Shown one piece after another: positions 34,795 to 44,314 of a DNA stretch of 64,000 nt. Every line of letters starts with the position of its first letter. The first letter of the stretch is position 1. The stretch comes from Arenicella chitinivorans (GTDB lineage: Bacteria; Pseudomonadota; Gammaproteobacteria; Arenicellales; Arenicellaceae): assembly GCF_014651515.1 (NCBI RefSeq), contig NZ_BMXA01000003.1:310001-374000 (forward strand). Direction: 5' to 3'. The notes beneath the pieces are model-generated. The model worked only from the letters and a program-made list of their open reading frames with translations, had not been told where the DNA came from and made no database searches. The position numbers and the translations under genes were made by a program.

Positions 34795-36513
34795 ATGAAA
34801 CGTCGATTCCCCATACTGCTGATTCTATTTGTGTGCCTGCCGCTGGCTGCTTTGATGTGTCTGGGCGGGCGATTGTATCAACAGGAGCGGGTAGTCAGGG
34901 CGCATCAGGCACAGTCATTGGCGGATGCGCGATTGCTTGAAGCGCAAGGCGTGATCGATGATTACTTTAAACAGTTGCAACAAGAGTCGTACGCCAGTCT
35001 GCAATTTTTGGATTTGAGCGTCGGTCTAGATGCCGCAAAGATCGCGTTGATTCGCGCACTGGTTCAGTCTGACCCAATGCTCGATCAGGTCTTCATCCTG
35101 CGTGCAAACGGTGATCGACTATTTCCACCTCAAACGAACCAAGCGTCGTTGAGCGAGCGTGAGTTTATTCAACAAACACAGCGATTATGGCAAGACCCGA
35201 GTTTGTTTTACGCCAAATTCAAAGAATCTGAAGAGGTATCCGCCAACCACAATCAACGGCAGCGTTACTCGCGCGCTGCGGAATTAGCCGATGTATTGGA
35301 TGAGTTTGCGAACCGAGACGAAGCCGGTATGCCATCAAAGGCGTCGGTGCCAGCCGCAATCGCCAAGCAAAAAGTGCAGGAACAAGGTTGGACCACCTGG
35401 GATATTGGCACAGAGACACAGACGTTTTATTGGTTTCGCGATGCGCGTGAACACTTGATTGGGCAGAAGCTGTCAAACGCGTTCTGGTTGTCTGAGTTGA
35501 TCAATGTGTTGCCGGATCGGCGCGAAGCGTTACGTTTGGGTCGGGCTCGTGTGAAACTGTTCGACCGCCAGCAGAATGTTGTGTATCAGTGGGGTCAATA
35601 CGAGGTTCCAAATGATCAGGAAGCGATATCGCAGCGACTCTTGCCGTATCCGTTGGATGGCTGGCGATTGGCGTATTACGCGCCAAGCACGGGATTTACC
35701 AGTGCGCTACAGAGCCTGGTGTTCTACGCCACTTTACTGGTGTTGGGGATGGCGGTGGCCGTGATCGGGTTTTATCTCCTACGTGAATTGCGACGCGACA
35801 TACGGCAAGCGGAGCAGCGTGTCACCTTTGTGAATCAGGTGTCACACGAATTGAAAACGCCACTCACCAATATCTGCATGTATACCGAAATGCTGGACTC
35901 TGAACTAAGCGACGATGCGCAGCCAGATCGTGACCGTTTACAGAAATTCAGTGGCGTGGTGCGCGCAGAGAGTCAACGTCTGGCGCGTTTAATCAACAAT
36001 GTCCTAAGCTTTTCACGTGCGAGACAACACCCGATTACAGTAAGGCCCGCACCGCATAGTTTGGACGATATCGTACGCGCAACAGCCACGTTGTTTAAAC
36101 CTGCGCTGTCTGCTAAGGGCATCGAGCTGACGATGGAATTAAATGCGCCGGTAAAGGTGATGGTGGATGCGGCGGTGGTTGAACAGGTTTTGAATAACCT
36201 GTTGAGCAATGTGGAAAAGTACGCTGCTGAGGGTAAGTTAGCACGAATTCGAACCGTCTATGCAAGCGGGGTATCACAAATAGAGGTCATTGATGCTGGA
36301 CGTGGCATTGATGTAGAACAGAAGGAACGCATCTTTGAGCCATTCGAGCGTGGCGGTAGTCGTTTGACTGAGGGCGTCTCCGGGACCGGCATAGGCTTGA
36401 GTATTTCGCGTGATCTGGCGCGCGCGCATGGTGGCGATTTGACGCTAAGCTCGGCAAGTTCAGGTGCACATTTTATCTTACGACTAAGCACACCGCAGGC
36501 TGAGGCAGGATAA
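34795..36513 (+). CDS. Membrane sensor histidine kinase
   Basis: 572 residues. Membrane segments at ~5-25 (LILFVCLPLAALMCLGG) and ~305-328 (LVFYATLLVLGMAVAVIG) flank a periplasmic sensor region of ~275 residues with no recognised sensor fold. The DHp helix carries the phospho-accepting His in VNQVSHELKTPLTN, and the ATP-binding domain has NNLLSNVEKYA (N box), DAGRGID (G1) and GTGIGLSISRDLARAHGG (G2). It phosphorylates the response regulator encoded next, with which it overlaps by one base. Confidence 0.95.
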   Translation: MKRRFPILLILFVCLPLAALMCLGGRLYQQERVVRAHQAQSLADARLLEAQGVIDDYFKQLQQESYASLQFLDLSVGLDAAKIALIRALVQSDPMLDQVFILRANGDRLFPPQTNQASLSEREFIQQTQRLWQDPSLFYAKFKESEEVSANHNQRQRYSRAAELADVLDEFANRDEAGMPSKASVPAAIAKQKVQEQGWTTWDIGTETQTFYWFRDAREHLIGQKLSNAFWLSELINVLPDRREALRLGRARVKLFDRQQNVVYQWGQYEVPNDQEAISQRLLPYPLDGWRLAYYAPSTGFTSALQSLVFYATLLVLGMAVAVIGFYLLRELRRDIRQAEQRVTFVNQVSHELKTPLTNICMYTEMLDSELSDDAQPDRDRLQKFSGVVRAESQRLARLINNVLSFSRARQHPITVRPAPHSLDDIVRATATLFKPALSAKGIELTMELNAPVKVMVDAAVVEQVLNNLLSNVEKYAAEGKLARIRTVYASGVSQIEVIDAGRGIDVEQKERIFEPFERGGSRLTEGVSGTGIGLSISRDLARAHGGDLTLSSASSGAHFILRLSTPQAEAG

Positions 36514-37211
36514 TGAAATTATTGATTTGTGAAGACGACCAGTTGATCCGCGACGGGCTGTACGACATCTTGTCTGCCGAAGGCTACTCTTGCTCAATGG
36601 CCGAGGACGGCAACGTGGCGCTGACGCAGTATGCCGCCATGCAACCGGATATTGTGTTGCTTGACATCATGATGCCGGGCCGTGATGGCTATGCTGTCTG
36701 TCGAGAAATTCGCGCGCAAAACGCTCAAGTGGCGATTCTGTTTATTAGTGCTAAGTCTGAGGAAATCGATCAGGTGCTCGGTTTGGAACTGGGTGCCGAC
36801 GACTACATTATGAAACCGTTTGGTAAGCATGAAGTGGTGGCACGCGTGCGGGCCGTGGCGAGACGTTACCGGCTGGCAACGAGCACCGATCAGGGACAGG
36901 CTCAACTGCCCAGTTTTACGATGGGGGATCTGCGCGTAAACATGCAAGAACTGCGTGCCACACGTGGTGATCAAACAATAGATTTGAGTGTGCGAGATTG
37001 CAAAATACTACATTTACTTCATCGTCGTGTTAATCAGGTCGTTACCCGTGAAGAACTATTTAACCAAGCCTGGGGACGAACTTACTTACCGAATTCACGG
37101 ACCTTGGATCAGCATATCTCGTCATTACGAAAACGGGTTGAGTTGGATCCGTCGGCACCGTGTCTGATCACCACGGTGCATGGTGTCGGATACCGCTACG
37201 ATAGCGCTTAG
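36513..37211 (+). CDS. OmpR-family response regulator
   Basis: 232 residues. Receiver domain with the phospho-accepting Asp in VLLDIMMPGRDG, acidic pocket EDDQ near the N-terminus and the Lys in YIMKPFGKHE. The C-terminal winged helix of Trans_reg_C type (LSVRDCKILHLLHRRVNQVVTREEL; LDQHISSLRKRVE) binds DNA. It is the cognate partner of the preceding kinase. The regulated genes cannot be told from the sequence. Confidence 0.96.
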   Translation: MKLLICEDDQLIRDGLYDILSAEGYSCSMAEDGNVALTQYAAMQPDIVLLDIMMPGRDGYAVCREIRAQNAQVAILFISAKSEEIDQVLGLELGADDYIMKPFGKHEVVARVRAVARRYRLATSTDQGQAQLPSFTMGDLRVNMQELRATRGDQTIDLSVRDCKILHLLHRRVNQVVTREELFNQAWGRTYLPNSRTLDQHISSLRKRVELDPSAPCLITTVHGVGYRYDSA

Positions 37212-37218
37212 CAAGTGT

Positions 37219-37275
37219 GTCAGACGCAGCAACATTATCGCTACGTCTGACCTGAGTTAGGGCGTTTTTATTTAG
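37219..37275 (+). terminator. Possible terminator after the response regulator
   Basis: GTCAGACG (37219-37226) and CGTCTGAC (37244-37251) pair over 8 bases with a 17-base loop; GCGTTTTTATTT follows about 10 bases later. The distance to the T-run is long, so the call is weak. Confidence 0.35.
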
Positions 37276-37301
37276 CCTGCTAAATTTACCTAGACTTCGG
37301 A

Positions 37302-39557
37302 TTAGAGTGAGAACTCGCCGCGTAAGCCTTGGCGTGAGCTGGTGCCGACCATGACGCCAAACTCACCTGCTTCAACCAACCATTCGCCATGTTGATTGAA
37401 AAACCCAAGGGTTTCGTCATTCAGTATGAATTCGACGGTTTGATTCGCGCCCGGTTCAATGGCGACTTTGCGGAAACCCTTCAGTTCTTTGACGGGGCGG
37501 GCAATACTCGCGACCCTGTCATGCAAGTAGAGTTGAACGACTTCTTCACCAGCTCGTTTACCCGTGTTCGCCACGTCCACGGACACACGAACTGCACTTT
37601 TATCGCTGGCATCAATACGCAGGTTTGACAGTTCAAAGCGCGTATAACTTAGACCGAAACCGAATGGAAATAACGCGTCGCTCGGGCTGTCGATATAGTG
37701 CGACCAGAAAACATTCCCGTCCACGTTTGCCGGTCTACCCGTGTTCATGCGGTTATAATACAGTGGCATTTGCCCCACATTGTAGGGAAAGCTCACCGGC
37801 AATTTGCCTGCAGGATTATGATCACCAAATAATACCTCGGCAATCGCATTGCCGCTTTGGGTGCCCAATTGCCAGGTGACAAGAATGGCAGGAATATGTT
37901 CAGCAGCCCAAGGCAACGCCAATGGCCGGCCGGTACTCAACAGTAGTACGATATTTGGGTTGGCGGCGTGTACTGCTTCAAGCAATTCTTGCTGTAGACC
38001 AGGTAAGCCCAGGTCGGTCCGGCTGCGTCCTTCACCAGACTGGAAACCATGTTCGCCGAGCATCATCACCACGGTGTCGACTTGTTTGGCCAGTGCGACG
38101 GCTTCGGCGATGCCGCTGCGATCGGTTTCATTGACCACAATTTCTTGTAGAAAACTCTCTTCACCTACAGACAGCTTAACTCCTTGTTCAAACGGAATGT
38201 CCTGACGATATCGGGCCACTGCTTCGGTTAGTGAGACTGCGGTGTTGTCAATCGAGCCGATGCGCCAACTGCCCAGCGGACTGTTCTTGTCATCGGCCAG
38301 ATCACCGATGATGGCGAGCTTGCCTTTGGTTTTTGACAACGGCAGTAGTTGATTTTCATTTTTAAGTAACACCATCGACTTCTTAGCCACGTCTAACGCC
38401 GCTGCATGGTGCTTTGGATGATTAATCAACGTGCTTTCGCGTACTGAGTCCGCATAACGATACGGGTCGTCAAATAAGCCTAAATCGAACTTCACTTTCA
38501 AAATGCGGCGCACCGCGTCGTCAATGAGTGTTTCGTTTACTTTCCCAGATGCAACTAGCGTCTCTAGATGCTTAATGTACATGTAGCTCTCCATGTCCAT
38601 GTCAGAGCCTGCCGTGACCGCCAGCTGAGCGGCGTGTTCCAGATCATTGGCAAAGCCATGCAAGACCATCTCTTTACCTGAGCCCCAATCCGAAATCACA
38701 AACCCTTGAAAACCCCATTGGCCCTTTAAAATGTCGCGTTGCAAAAATGTATCACCGGTAGCTGGAACTCCGTTCAGGATATTGAACGCGTTCATGATCG
38801 TTGCTACTCCGGCATCAACGGAAGCTTTAAACGGTGGTAACACAACGTTGTAGAGCGTCGGGGTACCAAGGTCGACTGTATTGTAGTCGCGCCCGGCTTC
38901 AGCGAAGCCATAACCTGCAAAGTGCTTGGCCGTAGCAGCAATGGTGTCTGCGCGAGATAAGTCATCACCTTGAAAACCTCTGACACGCGCGACGGCTACT
39001 TTTTGCGCCAGGTAAGTGTCTTCGCCAGCACCTTCCATAACGCGGCCCCACCTCGCATCACGAGAGATATCAACCATCGGTGCGAAGGTCCAGTTAATGC
39101 CGCGAGCGGAAGCCTCAACCGCGCTTAGTCGTGCGGATAACTCGATCGCATCCAGATCCCAACTAGCGGCTTCTGCCAATGGGATGGGAAAGACGGTGCG
39201 ATGGCCATGTATGACATCCAGACCAAAAAGTAATGGGATGCCAAGACGCGACCCCTCCACTGCCAATTTTTGCAGTGCGCGTACGTCTTCAACACCGCTA
39301 ACATTTAACACCGAGCCGACCAGCCCCGTGCGGATATGGTCGTGCTTATTTTTGGCATCGCCCTCGCTGGGAGCCGGCCCTGTCACGTCCCAGAAACCGT
39401 TGTACTGATTCATTTGACCGATTTTTTCGGTCAAGGTCATTTTCGCCAGTAAGGCCTCAACGCGAGACTCGGTGGATTCGCTGGCGTGCGTGGAACTAAT
39501 GGTGAAGATTAAGCCGGTAATTAAGATCTTAATTACCGCAGACAATAGGGTTCTCAT
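37302..39557 (-). CDS. bglX: GH3 beta-glucosidase (BglX-like)
   Basis: 751 residues with a signal peptide ending near residue 26 (STHASEST). The GH3 N-terminal barrel includes GLDVIHGHRTVFPIPLAEAASWD and KHFAGYG, with the nucleophile Asp in GFVISDWGSG. The C-terminal sandwich holds GEHGFQSGEGRSRTDLGLPGLQ, and a fibronectin type III-like domain ends the protein (VQLYLHDRVASIARPVKELKGF). Length and block order match E. coli BglX. It is a periplasmic enzyme that cleaves beta-linked glucosides from disaccharides and oligosaccharides. Confidence 0.93.
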   Translation of the reverse strand: MRTLLSAVIKILITGLIFTISSTHASESTESRVEALLAKMTLTEKIGQMNQYNGFWDVTGPAPSEGDAKNKHDHIRTGLVGSVLNVSGVEDVRALQKLAVEGSRLGIPLLFGLDVIHGHRTVFPIPLAEAASWDLDAIELSARLSAVEASARGINWTFAPMVDISRDARWGRVMEGAGEDTYLAQKVAVARVRGFQGDDLSRADTIAATAKHFAGYGFAEAGRDYNTVDLGTPTLYNVVLPPFKASVDAGVATIMNAFNILNGVPATGDTFLQRDILKGQWGFQGFVISDWGSGKEMVLHGFANDLEHAAQLAVTAGSDMDMESYMYIKHLETLVASGKVNETLIDDAVRRILKVKFDLGLFDDPYRYADSVRESTLINHPKHHAAALDVAKKSMVLLKNENQLLPLSKTKGKLAIIGDLADDKNSPLGSWRIGSIDNTAVSLTEAVARYRQDIPFEQGVKLSVGEESFLQEIVVNETDRSGIAEAVALAKQVDTVVMMLGEHGFQSGEGRSRTDLGLPGLQQELLEAVHAANPNIVLLLSTGRPLALPWAAEHIPAILVTWQLGTQSGNAIAEVLFGDHNPAGKLPVSFPYNVGQMPLYYNRMNTGRPANVDGNVFWSHYIDSPSDALFPFGFGLSYTRFELSNLRIDASDKSAVRVSVDVANTGKRAGEEVVQLYLHDRVASIARPVKELKGFRKVAIEPGANQTVEFILNDETLGFFNQHGEWLVEAGEFGVMVGTSSRQGLRGEFSL

Positions 39558-39884
39558 TGCGTATGTCTCCGATGGTTTGCTTGGTGCGATTATTGTTGCT
39601 TTTATTATGAGTGTCGGCCGCGAGCGGTTTTGCCGACAATTTTCTAATTAAATTACATAATCCGGTAAGCCATGGTGGAAGGCAAATCGATGCCAATACC
39701 GATTGGCTACTGTCTTGTTGGCGCCTAAGTGTGCACACATAGGACGTCAGGTCGCTTCTTTGTGACCTCAGCGTAGTCGAACGGATTTATTTCTAGCTCG
39801 CACAAAAATGTAACATAATTACACAACTTTGTCGTTCAAGGGTGCAGGGGAAACGTGTGGCTGATAGAAATCCAGGGCTTAGAT
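39558..39884. other. Intergenic region upstream of the beta-glucosidase
   Basis: 327 bases. It contains one short inverted repeat (see 39691-39706) and no supported coding region; an open frame on this strand with the start at 39738 is short and has no family resemblance. Confidence 0.45.
39691..39706 (-). promoter_or_regulatory. Inverted repeat GCCAAT-accg-ATTGGC
   Basis: A 6-base perfect inverted repeat with a 4-base spacer, 134 bases upstream of the beta-glucosidase start. It could be an operator but it is short enough to arise by chance. Confidence 0.25.
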
Positions 39885-40229
39885 TTAGCCGTTGTTTTTG
39901 CCTGTGCCGGGCATGACGCCCGGAATGCCGCTAATCCAATACCCGGCAGAGGGATTAAACTTCACAAAGGCAACTTCGCTGTAAACGCCTGCCTGTGCGT
40001 AGGGATCATACTTCATGAGTTTACGAGCCACCGCCATATCGTCGGTGTCAAAGATGAAGCAGGTGCCTTCCTGAGTATCATTCTCAATGGCATTTGGGGT
40101 TTGGCACATAGCGCCGGTAACGCATACCAGCGCAAGCACAGTATCGATGTACTCGGCGTGAGCAGCATGGTGTTGTTGGCGCAATTCAGATGCATTTTCG
40201 GCATCCTGACACATCACGAGAACGGGCAT
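39885..40229 (-). CDS. YciI-like (YCII domain) protein
   Basis: 114 residues, no signal peptide. The YCII-type ferredoxin-like fold is shown by the N-terminal VLVMCQDAENASELRQQHHAAHAEYI and the MKYDPYAQAGVYSEVAFVKFN block; the conserved His of the family occurs in the first helix region. YCII proteins are small cytoplasmic proteins, some with dehalogenase- or lactonase-like roles; the activity here is unknown. It is 94 bases downstream of the DUF2937 gene on the same strand. Confidence 0.85.
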   Translation of the reverse strand: MPVLVMCQDAENASELRQQHHAAHAEYIDTVLALVCVTGAMCQTPNAIENDTQEGTCFIFDTDDMAVARKLMKYDPYAQAGVYSEVAFVKFNPSAGYWISGIPGVMPGTGKNNG

Positions 40230-40323
40230 GACGAAGTCTCTTTAACTATTTTTATAATGCCTTGTACCCTACCATATTCACTCGGCAGATACGTCATCGA
40301 ATCGAACACTGCGTGTGTAAGGA

Positions 40324-40860
40324 TTAACGTGGTGGTCGGTGTCGTAACGGGCGGTGTGAACGAGCGGGTCGATTGAAGATGAGGCGCAGCAGACCAAGAA
40401 TCAATTCGAGAATGACGCCCAAAGACAGGCCGACGATCAGCCCCGTGACGATGGCATGACTGTTCAACATGACTGAAAAGTCGTAACTCTCGACGGCTTG
40501 GGCACGAATATCTACCACCGGATTAAACAGCGTTTGTACGTAGGGTGACCACCAACTGGCGGTAAATGCTTGATAGGCAGACTGGAGATATTGCTGACGC
40601 TGGTACAATTTACCGATATTGCCACCGCCCTGCTGGACAACTTTGTCCGGATTGTTTTGGTAGTGGCTGACGAGTTTTTCGATACTCCCGTCAAAGTAGC
40701 GATCCGCGTCCTTTTGAAAGTCACTAAGACTACGCTCTGATTCGACAGTATGTGCTTGCAAGCGCTGACCATACTGATCGACGAAGCCAGGAACTTGGAT
40801 TCCCAGCAACACACCGCCAACAAAGAGCACCAGTCGGATGTATTCGAATAATCGCTTCAT
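40324..40860 (-). CDS. DUF2937-family membrane protein
   Basis: 178 residues. Two membrane segments, at ~8-22 (IRLVLFVGGVLLGIQV) and ~135-160 (AIVTGLIVGLSLGVILELILGLL), flank a periplasmic helical region. The QVPGFVDQYGQRL segment right after the first is the family signature. Function is unknown. The C-terminus is short and very basic (ARSHRPLRHRPPR), facing the cytoplasm. It follows the oxidoreductase gene on the same strand. Confidence 0.85.
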   Translation of the reverse strand: MKRLFEYIRLVLFVGGVLLGIQVPGFVDQYGQRLQAHTVESERSLSDFQKDADRYFDGSIEKLVSHYQNNPDKVVQQGGGNIGKLYQRQQYLQSAYQAFTASWWSPYVQTLFNPVVDIRAQAVESYDFSVMLNSHAIVTGLIVGLSLGVILELILGLLRLIFNRPARSHRPLRHRPPR

Positions 40861-40902
40861 GGCGGTAACCTTACCATCTAGTGCTGCTGGTGGATACGCG
40901 AA

Positions 40903-42501
40903 TTATCGTGTACGTTGCCACCAGCGACGGTCGCGCAGTAACTGCTGAGCGGCGTTGTGCCCAGGCGCGCCGGTGACGCCGCCACCTGGGTGCGTGCCGC
41001 TGCCACACATGTACAGGCCTTTGACCGGGGCACGATATGCTGCTTGCCCCAGAACTGGGCGCGCGGAGAATAGCTGATCCAGACTCATGCGGCCATGAAA
41101 AATATCACCACCGATTAGCCCAAAACGCTGCTCCAAATCCATTGGACTGAGAATCTGGCGTCCGAGCACAAGTTGTTTGAATCCTGGCGCAAGGCTGTCT
41201 ACGCAATCGATGATGTGGTCCGCGGCGCGCTCACGCTCCGTTTGCCAGCTGCGTCCATCTGGCAGGGTGTAGCTGAATTGTTGACAAAACAAGCTCGCGA
41301 CATGCTTGCCTTTAGGTGCGAGTGAATCATCCAAGGTGGACGGAATCAGCATTTCAACAATCGGCTGGTCCGACCAGCCACGTTGCCGTGCGGTGAGCCA
41401 CGCTCGGTCCATGTACTCGAGACTGGGTGCCATGATGATGCCAGCGGTCAAATGATCTGGGTTTGACGGCGCTTGGCGAAACTGGGGTAGGCTATCCAGT
41501 GCCACGTTCATGCGAAAGGTACCGGAATGTGACTTGTAGTTACGTATCTGGGTGCGAAATTCCATGCTAAGCGTGTCAGGGGACAGCAATGATTCGAATA
41601 AAATTTTCGGGTGCACTGAGGATGCAACGTAGCGGCAAGGGTAGTGCTTCTGTTCGCTGACCACGGCGCTGACGCCCTGGTTATTGGTCTCTACTGCGGT
41701 CACGCTGACGCTGGTTTCAATATGTACGCCAGCGGATTCACAGGCACGGCGCATGGCTTGCGTAATCGCACCCATGCCGCCGATTGCGTGTCCCCAGGCT
41801 TCGCGTACACCGGCGGCTTCACCGAACACATGGTGCAATAACACATAAGCCGAACCAGGTTCGTGTGGAGAAGCAAAGTGTCCAACTACGGCATCGAAGC
41901 CGAACAGCGCTTTTACCAATGGGTGCTCGAAATATTGGTCCAGAATCTCGCTGGCAGATTTAGTGAAAAAGTCCAGTAACTTGCTTTGTGAGGTAAGCGA
42001 CAACTTGCTCGCGGTGCGCCCCATTTTAAGCAGGGCAACCAGGTCTGCTAGGCCACCTCCCGCATTCGGTGGCACTTCCAACAAAAACTCACGCAACCAA
42101 TCAACAATAGCATGCAGGTCCTGCTGATAACGCAGATATTGTTGTGCATCGTGCGCGCTGTGTCGGGCGATTTCTTGCTGGGTAAGTCCGTTGCGACCGG
42201 CCAGCAGATAGTCATTCTTAGCCGGTAAAAAATTATCAATTTTGCGCAGAACCACTTTCAATCCATGCTGCTCAAGCTGCATGTCCTGAATGACTTTGGG
42301 CTGCAATAGAGAAACAGTGTACGACGCCACGGAATTGCGGAAACCTGGGTGAAACTCTTCAGTGATTGCCGCACCGCCGACCTCATGATGACGTTCCAAT
42401 ACGCAGGTTTTGAGGCCTGCACGGGCCAGGTAATAGGCGCAAGTAAGACCGTTGTGACCGCCGCCGATCACCACGGCATCCCAAGCGGTGGTTGGAGTCA
42501 T
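40903..42501 (-). CDS. PYROXD2-like FAD-dependent oxidoreductase (phytoene-dehydrogenase superfamily)
   Basis: 532 residues. N-terminal dinucleotide-binding motif AVVIGGGHNGLTCAYYLARAG with the following VLERHHEVGGAAITEE; C-terminal FAD-binding MCGSGTHPGGGVTGAPGHNAA. Length and blocks fit the PYROXD2/CrtI-like group rather than true carotenoid desaturases. No carotenoid genes are nearby, so the substrate is unknown. Cytoplasmic or membrane-associated. Start at 42501; the ATG with AACACTATG context has only a weak ribosome-binding site. Confidence 0.9.
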   Translation of the reverse strand: MTPTTAWDAVVIGGGHNGLTCAYYLARAGLKTCVLERHHEVGGAAITEEFHPGFRNSVASYTVSLLQPKVIQDMQLEQHGLKVVLRKIDNFLPAKNDYLLAGRNGLTQQEIARHSAHDAQQYLRYQQDLHAIVDWLREFLLEVPPNAGGGLADLVALLKMGRTASKLSLTSQSKLLDFFTKSASEILDQYFEHPLVKALFGFDAVVGHFASPHEPGSAYVLLHHVFGEAAGVREAWGHAIGGMGAITQAMRRACESAGVHIETSVSVTAVETNNQGVSAVVSEQKHYPCRYVASSVHPKILFESLLSPDTLSMEFRTQIRNYKSHSGTFRMNVALDSLPQFRQAPSNPDHLTAGIIMAPSLEYMDRAWLTARQRGWSDQPIVEMLIPSTLDDSLAPKGKHVASLFCQQFSYTLPDGRSWQTERERAADHIIDCVDSLAPGFKQLVLGRQILSPMDLEQRFGLIGGDIFHGRMSLDQLFSARPVLGQAAYRAPVKGLYMCGSGTHPGGGVTGAPGHNAAQQLLRDRRWWQRTR

Positions 42502-42629
42502 AGTGTTAACCGTGTTGTTATTATTGTTTAACTAATTATCACCGTTGGGGTTATCAAGAGACGGAACACACGATGATGAGCCTCGTCCACACGTTTACAA
42601 GCAAATAGGAGAAAATGCCAGTTCGTACA

Positions 42630-44045
42630 TCAGTCCTCTTCTAACAGCATCAATATCGCAGTTAAATCGATAGAACCAGAGAGAGGCACTGTTATTTGCC
42701 AGTTTTCTGCTTCAAACTGCGATGAAAGTACGAATTTAGTCGCGCTCGTTACGCCTGGGGCACTGTATTTCGTACCTTCTCGATAATAACCTTCTTTTCG
42801 GAGCTTTGAGGAGGAACACCCTGATTCGCAAACAAATTTGATTCGTTGGTGATCAAGTTTTCGTGCGGTGCCGTCTGGCCAGGGATTGATCAGTTGATCC
42901 ATGTATTCAATGGAAAGGATTACGGGTTCGGAAGCCAACTCGCCCGGGGCGATCTGAAAGTCTGCGCTAGACACGATTTCAGTTCTCGTTTTGTTCTGAT
43001 AATCAAAGCATGCATTGGCGGACCCAAAGTTGATTTCGCTAGGGGCATCGATGCCGCAAGCGAAATAATTTGTATGCCGCTCGATGATTAGTTTACCGGA
43101 TACTCCTTCCTCTACATCTACGCTCTCGGGTCTTGATGCGACTACCGTGAGTGGTGAGTTTTTACGTAACACAATAGGTGTCGGCAAGTCGAAACGGAAC
43201 GTGTCATCGCTCTTCGAGATTTCTAAATTAATCGCTTCAGAGCCGCTTAAGCCTCGATGCGTATAAAGTCGATTTCCATCTGCATCCAAAAATCCTGACT
43301 TTATCAGCCCCAAGGAAGCGCATTGTGCTGAGTCACATAAATACCCGAATCGGAAGTCATCTGTCCTAGCGACTGCTAAGCTCTCTGTGTCTACTTTGTA
43401 GCGAAATCCGATCTGGGTGTGCCCAGCGGGAATGGTGACCTGTTGTGGCTGTGGGTAGATCCAGCTACCGTAGCAGCAACTACCAAAGTCTAAACCGACA
43501 AGCGTTAATGTTAAATCTTGAGTTAAACGCGTGTCGCTCGGTAGTTTGATCGTACCATTAATATGCCCATACCGTGGTAGGAGCACAGGGTTGACAACAT
43601 AGCCGCCAGCTCGCGCATGTTCGCCAAACCTTTCGGCGTCGTTGTATCTATTGTTTGCAGTGACACCGCCTTCAAGCACAGCAAGGGCAGCTTCCTGGAT
43701 ATTAGCTGACTGACAGTTTACTTGGCATTCTACGATGACACGGAAAAAGTTATGCGACGGGTATGTGCCTTCGGGGTTGGCGCTTCCTGCGAGCGCCCAG
43801 TCGAGTGTTTTTTCATAAGCGACCGCACGTTGACCTGCTGGAATTGAGAACGGCAGCGCAACCGAGTTCTCAAACAAATCCGCCGTTGTTGAGGTGCCGT
43901 AAACAAAGTAAATTTGGCCCGATACCGCAATGTTCTTGTCAGTCTCTGCGTGTCGAGTAATGGCACCTGTAAACGTGACGGATTGCGCCATCGCTGTCGA
44001 ACAACAGAAGATTTGAAAAGCAAATAGGGTAAGTAATTTTCGCAT
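42630..44045 (-). CDS. Secreted three-repeat cysteine-pair protein of unknown function
   Basis: 471 residues with a signal peptide ending near residue 20 (CCSTAMAQ). I do not recognise a family. Three copies of a ~130-residue unit can be seen: an IPAG-type strand (FSIPAGQRAVAYEKTLDW; VTIPAGHTQIGFRYKVD; FQIAPGELASEPVILSIEY), followed by a Cys pair and a Gly/Leu stretch (VIVECQVNCQSAN; FGYLCDSAQCASLG; IKFVCESGCSSSK). Each pair probably forms a disulfide. The protein ends with DLTAILMLLEED. It is divergent from the beta-helix gene at 44315. It is probably exported; its role is unknown. Confidence 0.72.
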   Translation of the reverse strand: MRKLLTLFAFQIFCCSTAMAQSVTFTGAITRHAETDKNIAVSGQIYFVYGTSTTADLFENSVALPFSIPAGQRAVAYEKTLDWALAGSANPEGTYPSHNFFRVIVECQVNCQSANIQEAALAVLEGGVTANNRYNDAERFGEHARAGGYVVNPVLLPRYGHINGTIKLPSDTRLTQDLTLTLVGLDFGSCCYGSWIYPQPQQVTIPAGHTQIGFRYKVDTESLAVARTDDFRFGYLCDSAQCASLGLIKSGFLDADGNRLYTHRGLSGSEAINLEISKSDDTFRFDLPTPIVLRKNSPLTVVASRPESVDVEEGVSGKLIIERHTNYFACGIDAPSEINFGSANACFDYQNKTRTEIVSSADFQIAPGELASEPVILSIEYMDQLINPWPDGTARKLDHQRIKFVCESGCSSSKLRKEGYYREGTKYSAPGVTSATKFVLSSQFEAENWQITVPLSGSIDLTAILMLLEED

Positions 44046-44314
44046 TGTTATGTCCTTTCATTCCAATAAAACGCAATCCCAAATTGGAGATCAATAGCAT
44101 AGCCTGCTTGGTATTCAACTTACCAGTTCTTGGACGCACTATATAGCATTTATTCTAGCGCTAAGAAGCGAGCACGATGGCATGCTTTGCTTATCCTTTG
44201 GCAGAGTTGGCGTTTTCCGATCAGTTTGTAATGCTAGAGTCTGCTACTCTAGATCTTTCGATGGGTCGGACTGATGTACGTTAGGGGTTTAAACAGCTTC
44301 AGAGGAAAACGACT

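Noticed and set aside
39855-40376. + strand open frame of 173 residues
   Set aside because: It lies opposite the YciI-like and DUF2937 genes, which have recognisable families; this frame has none.
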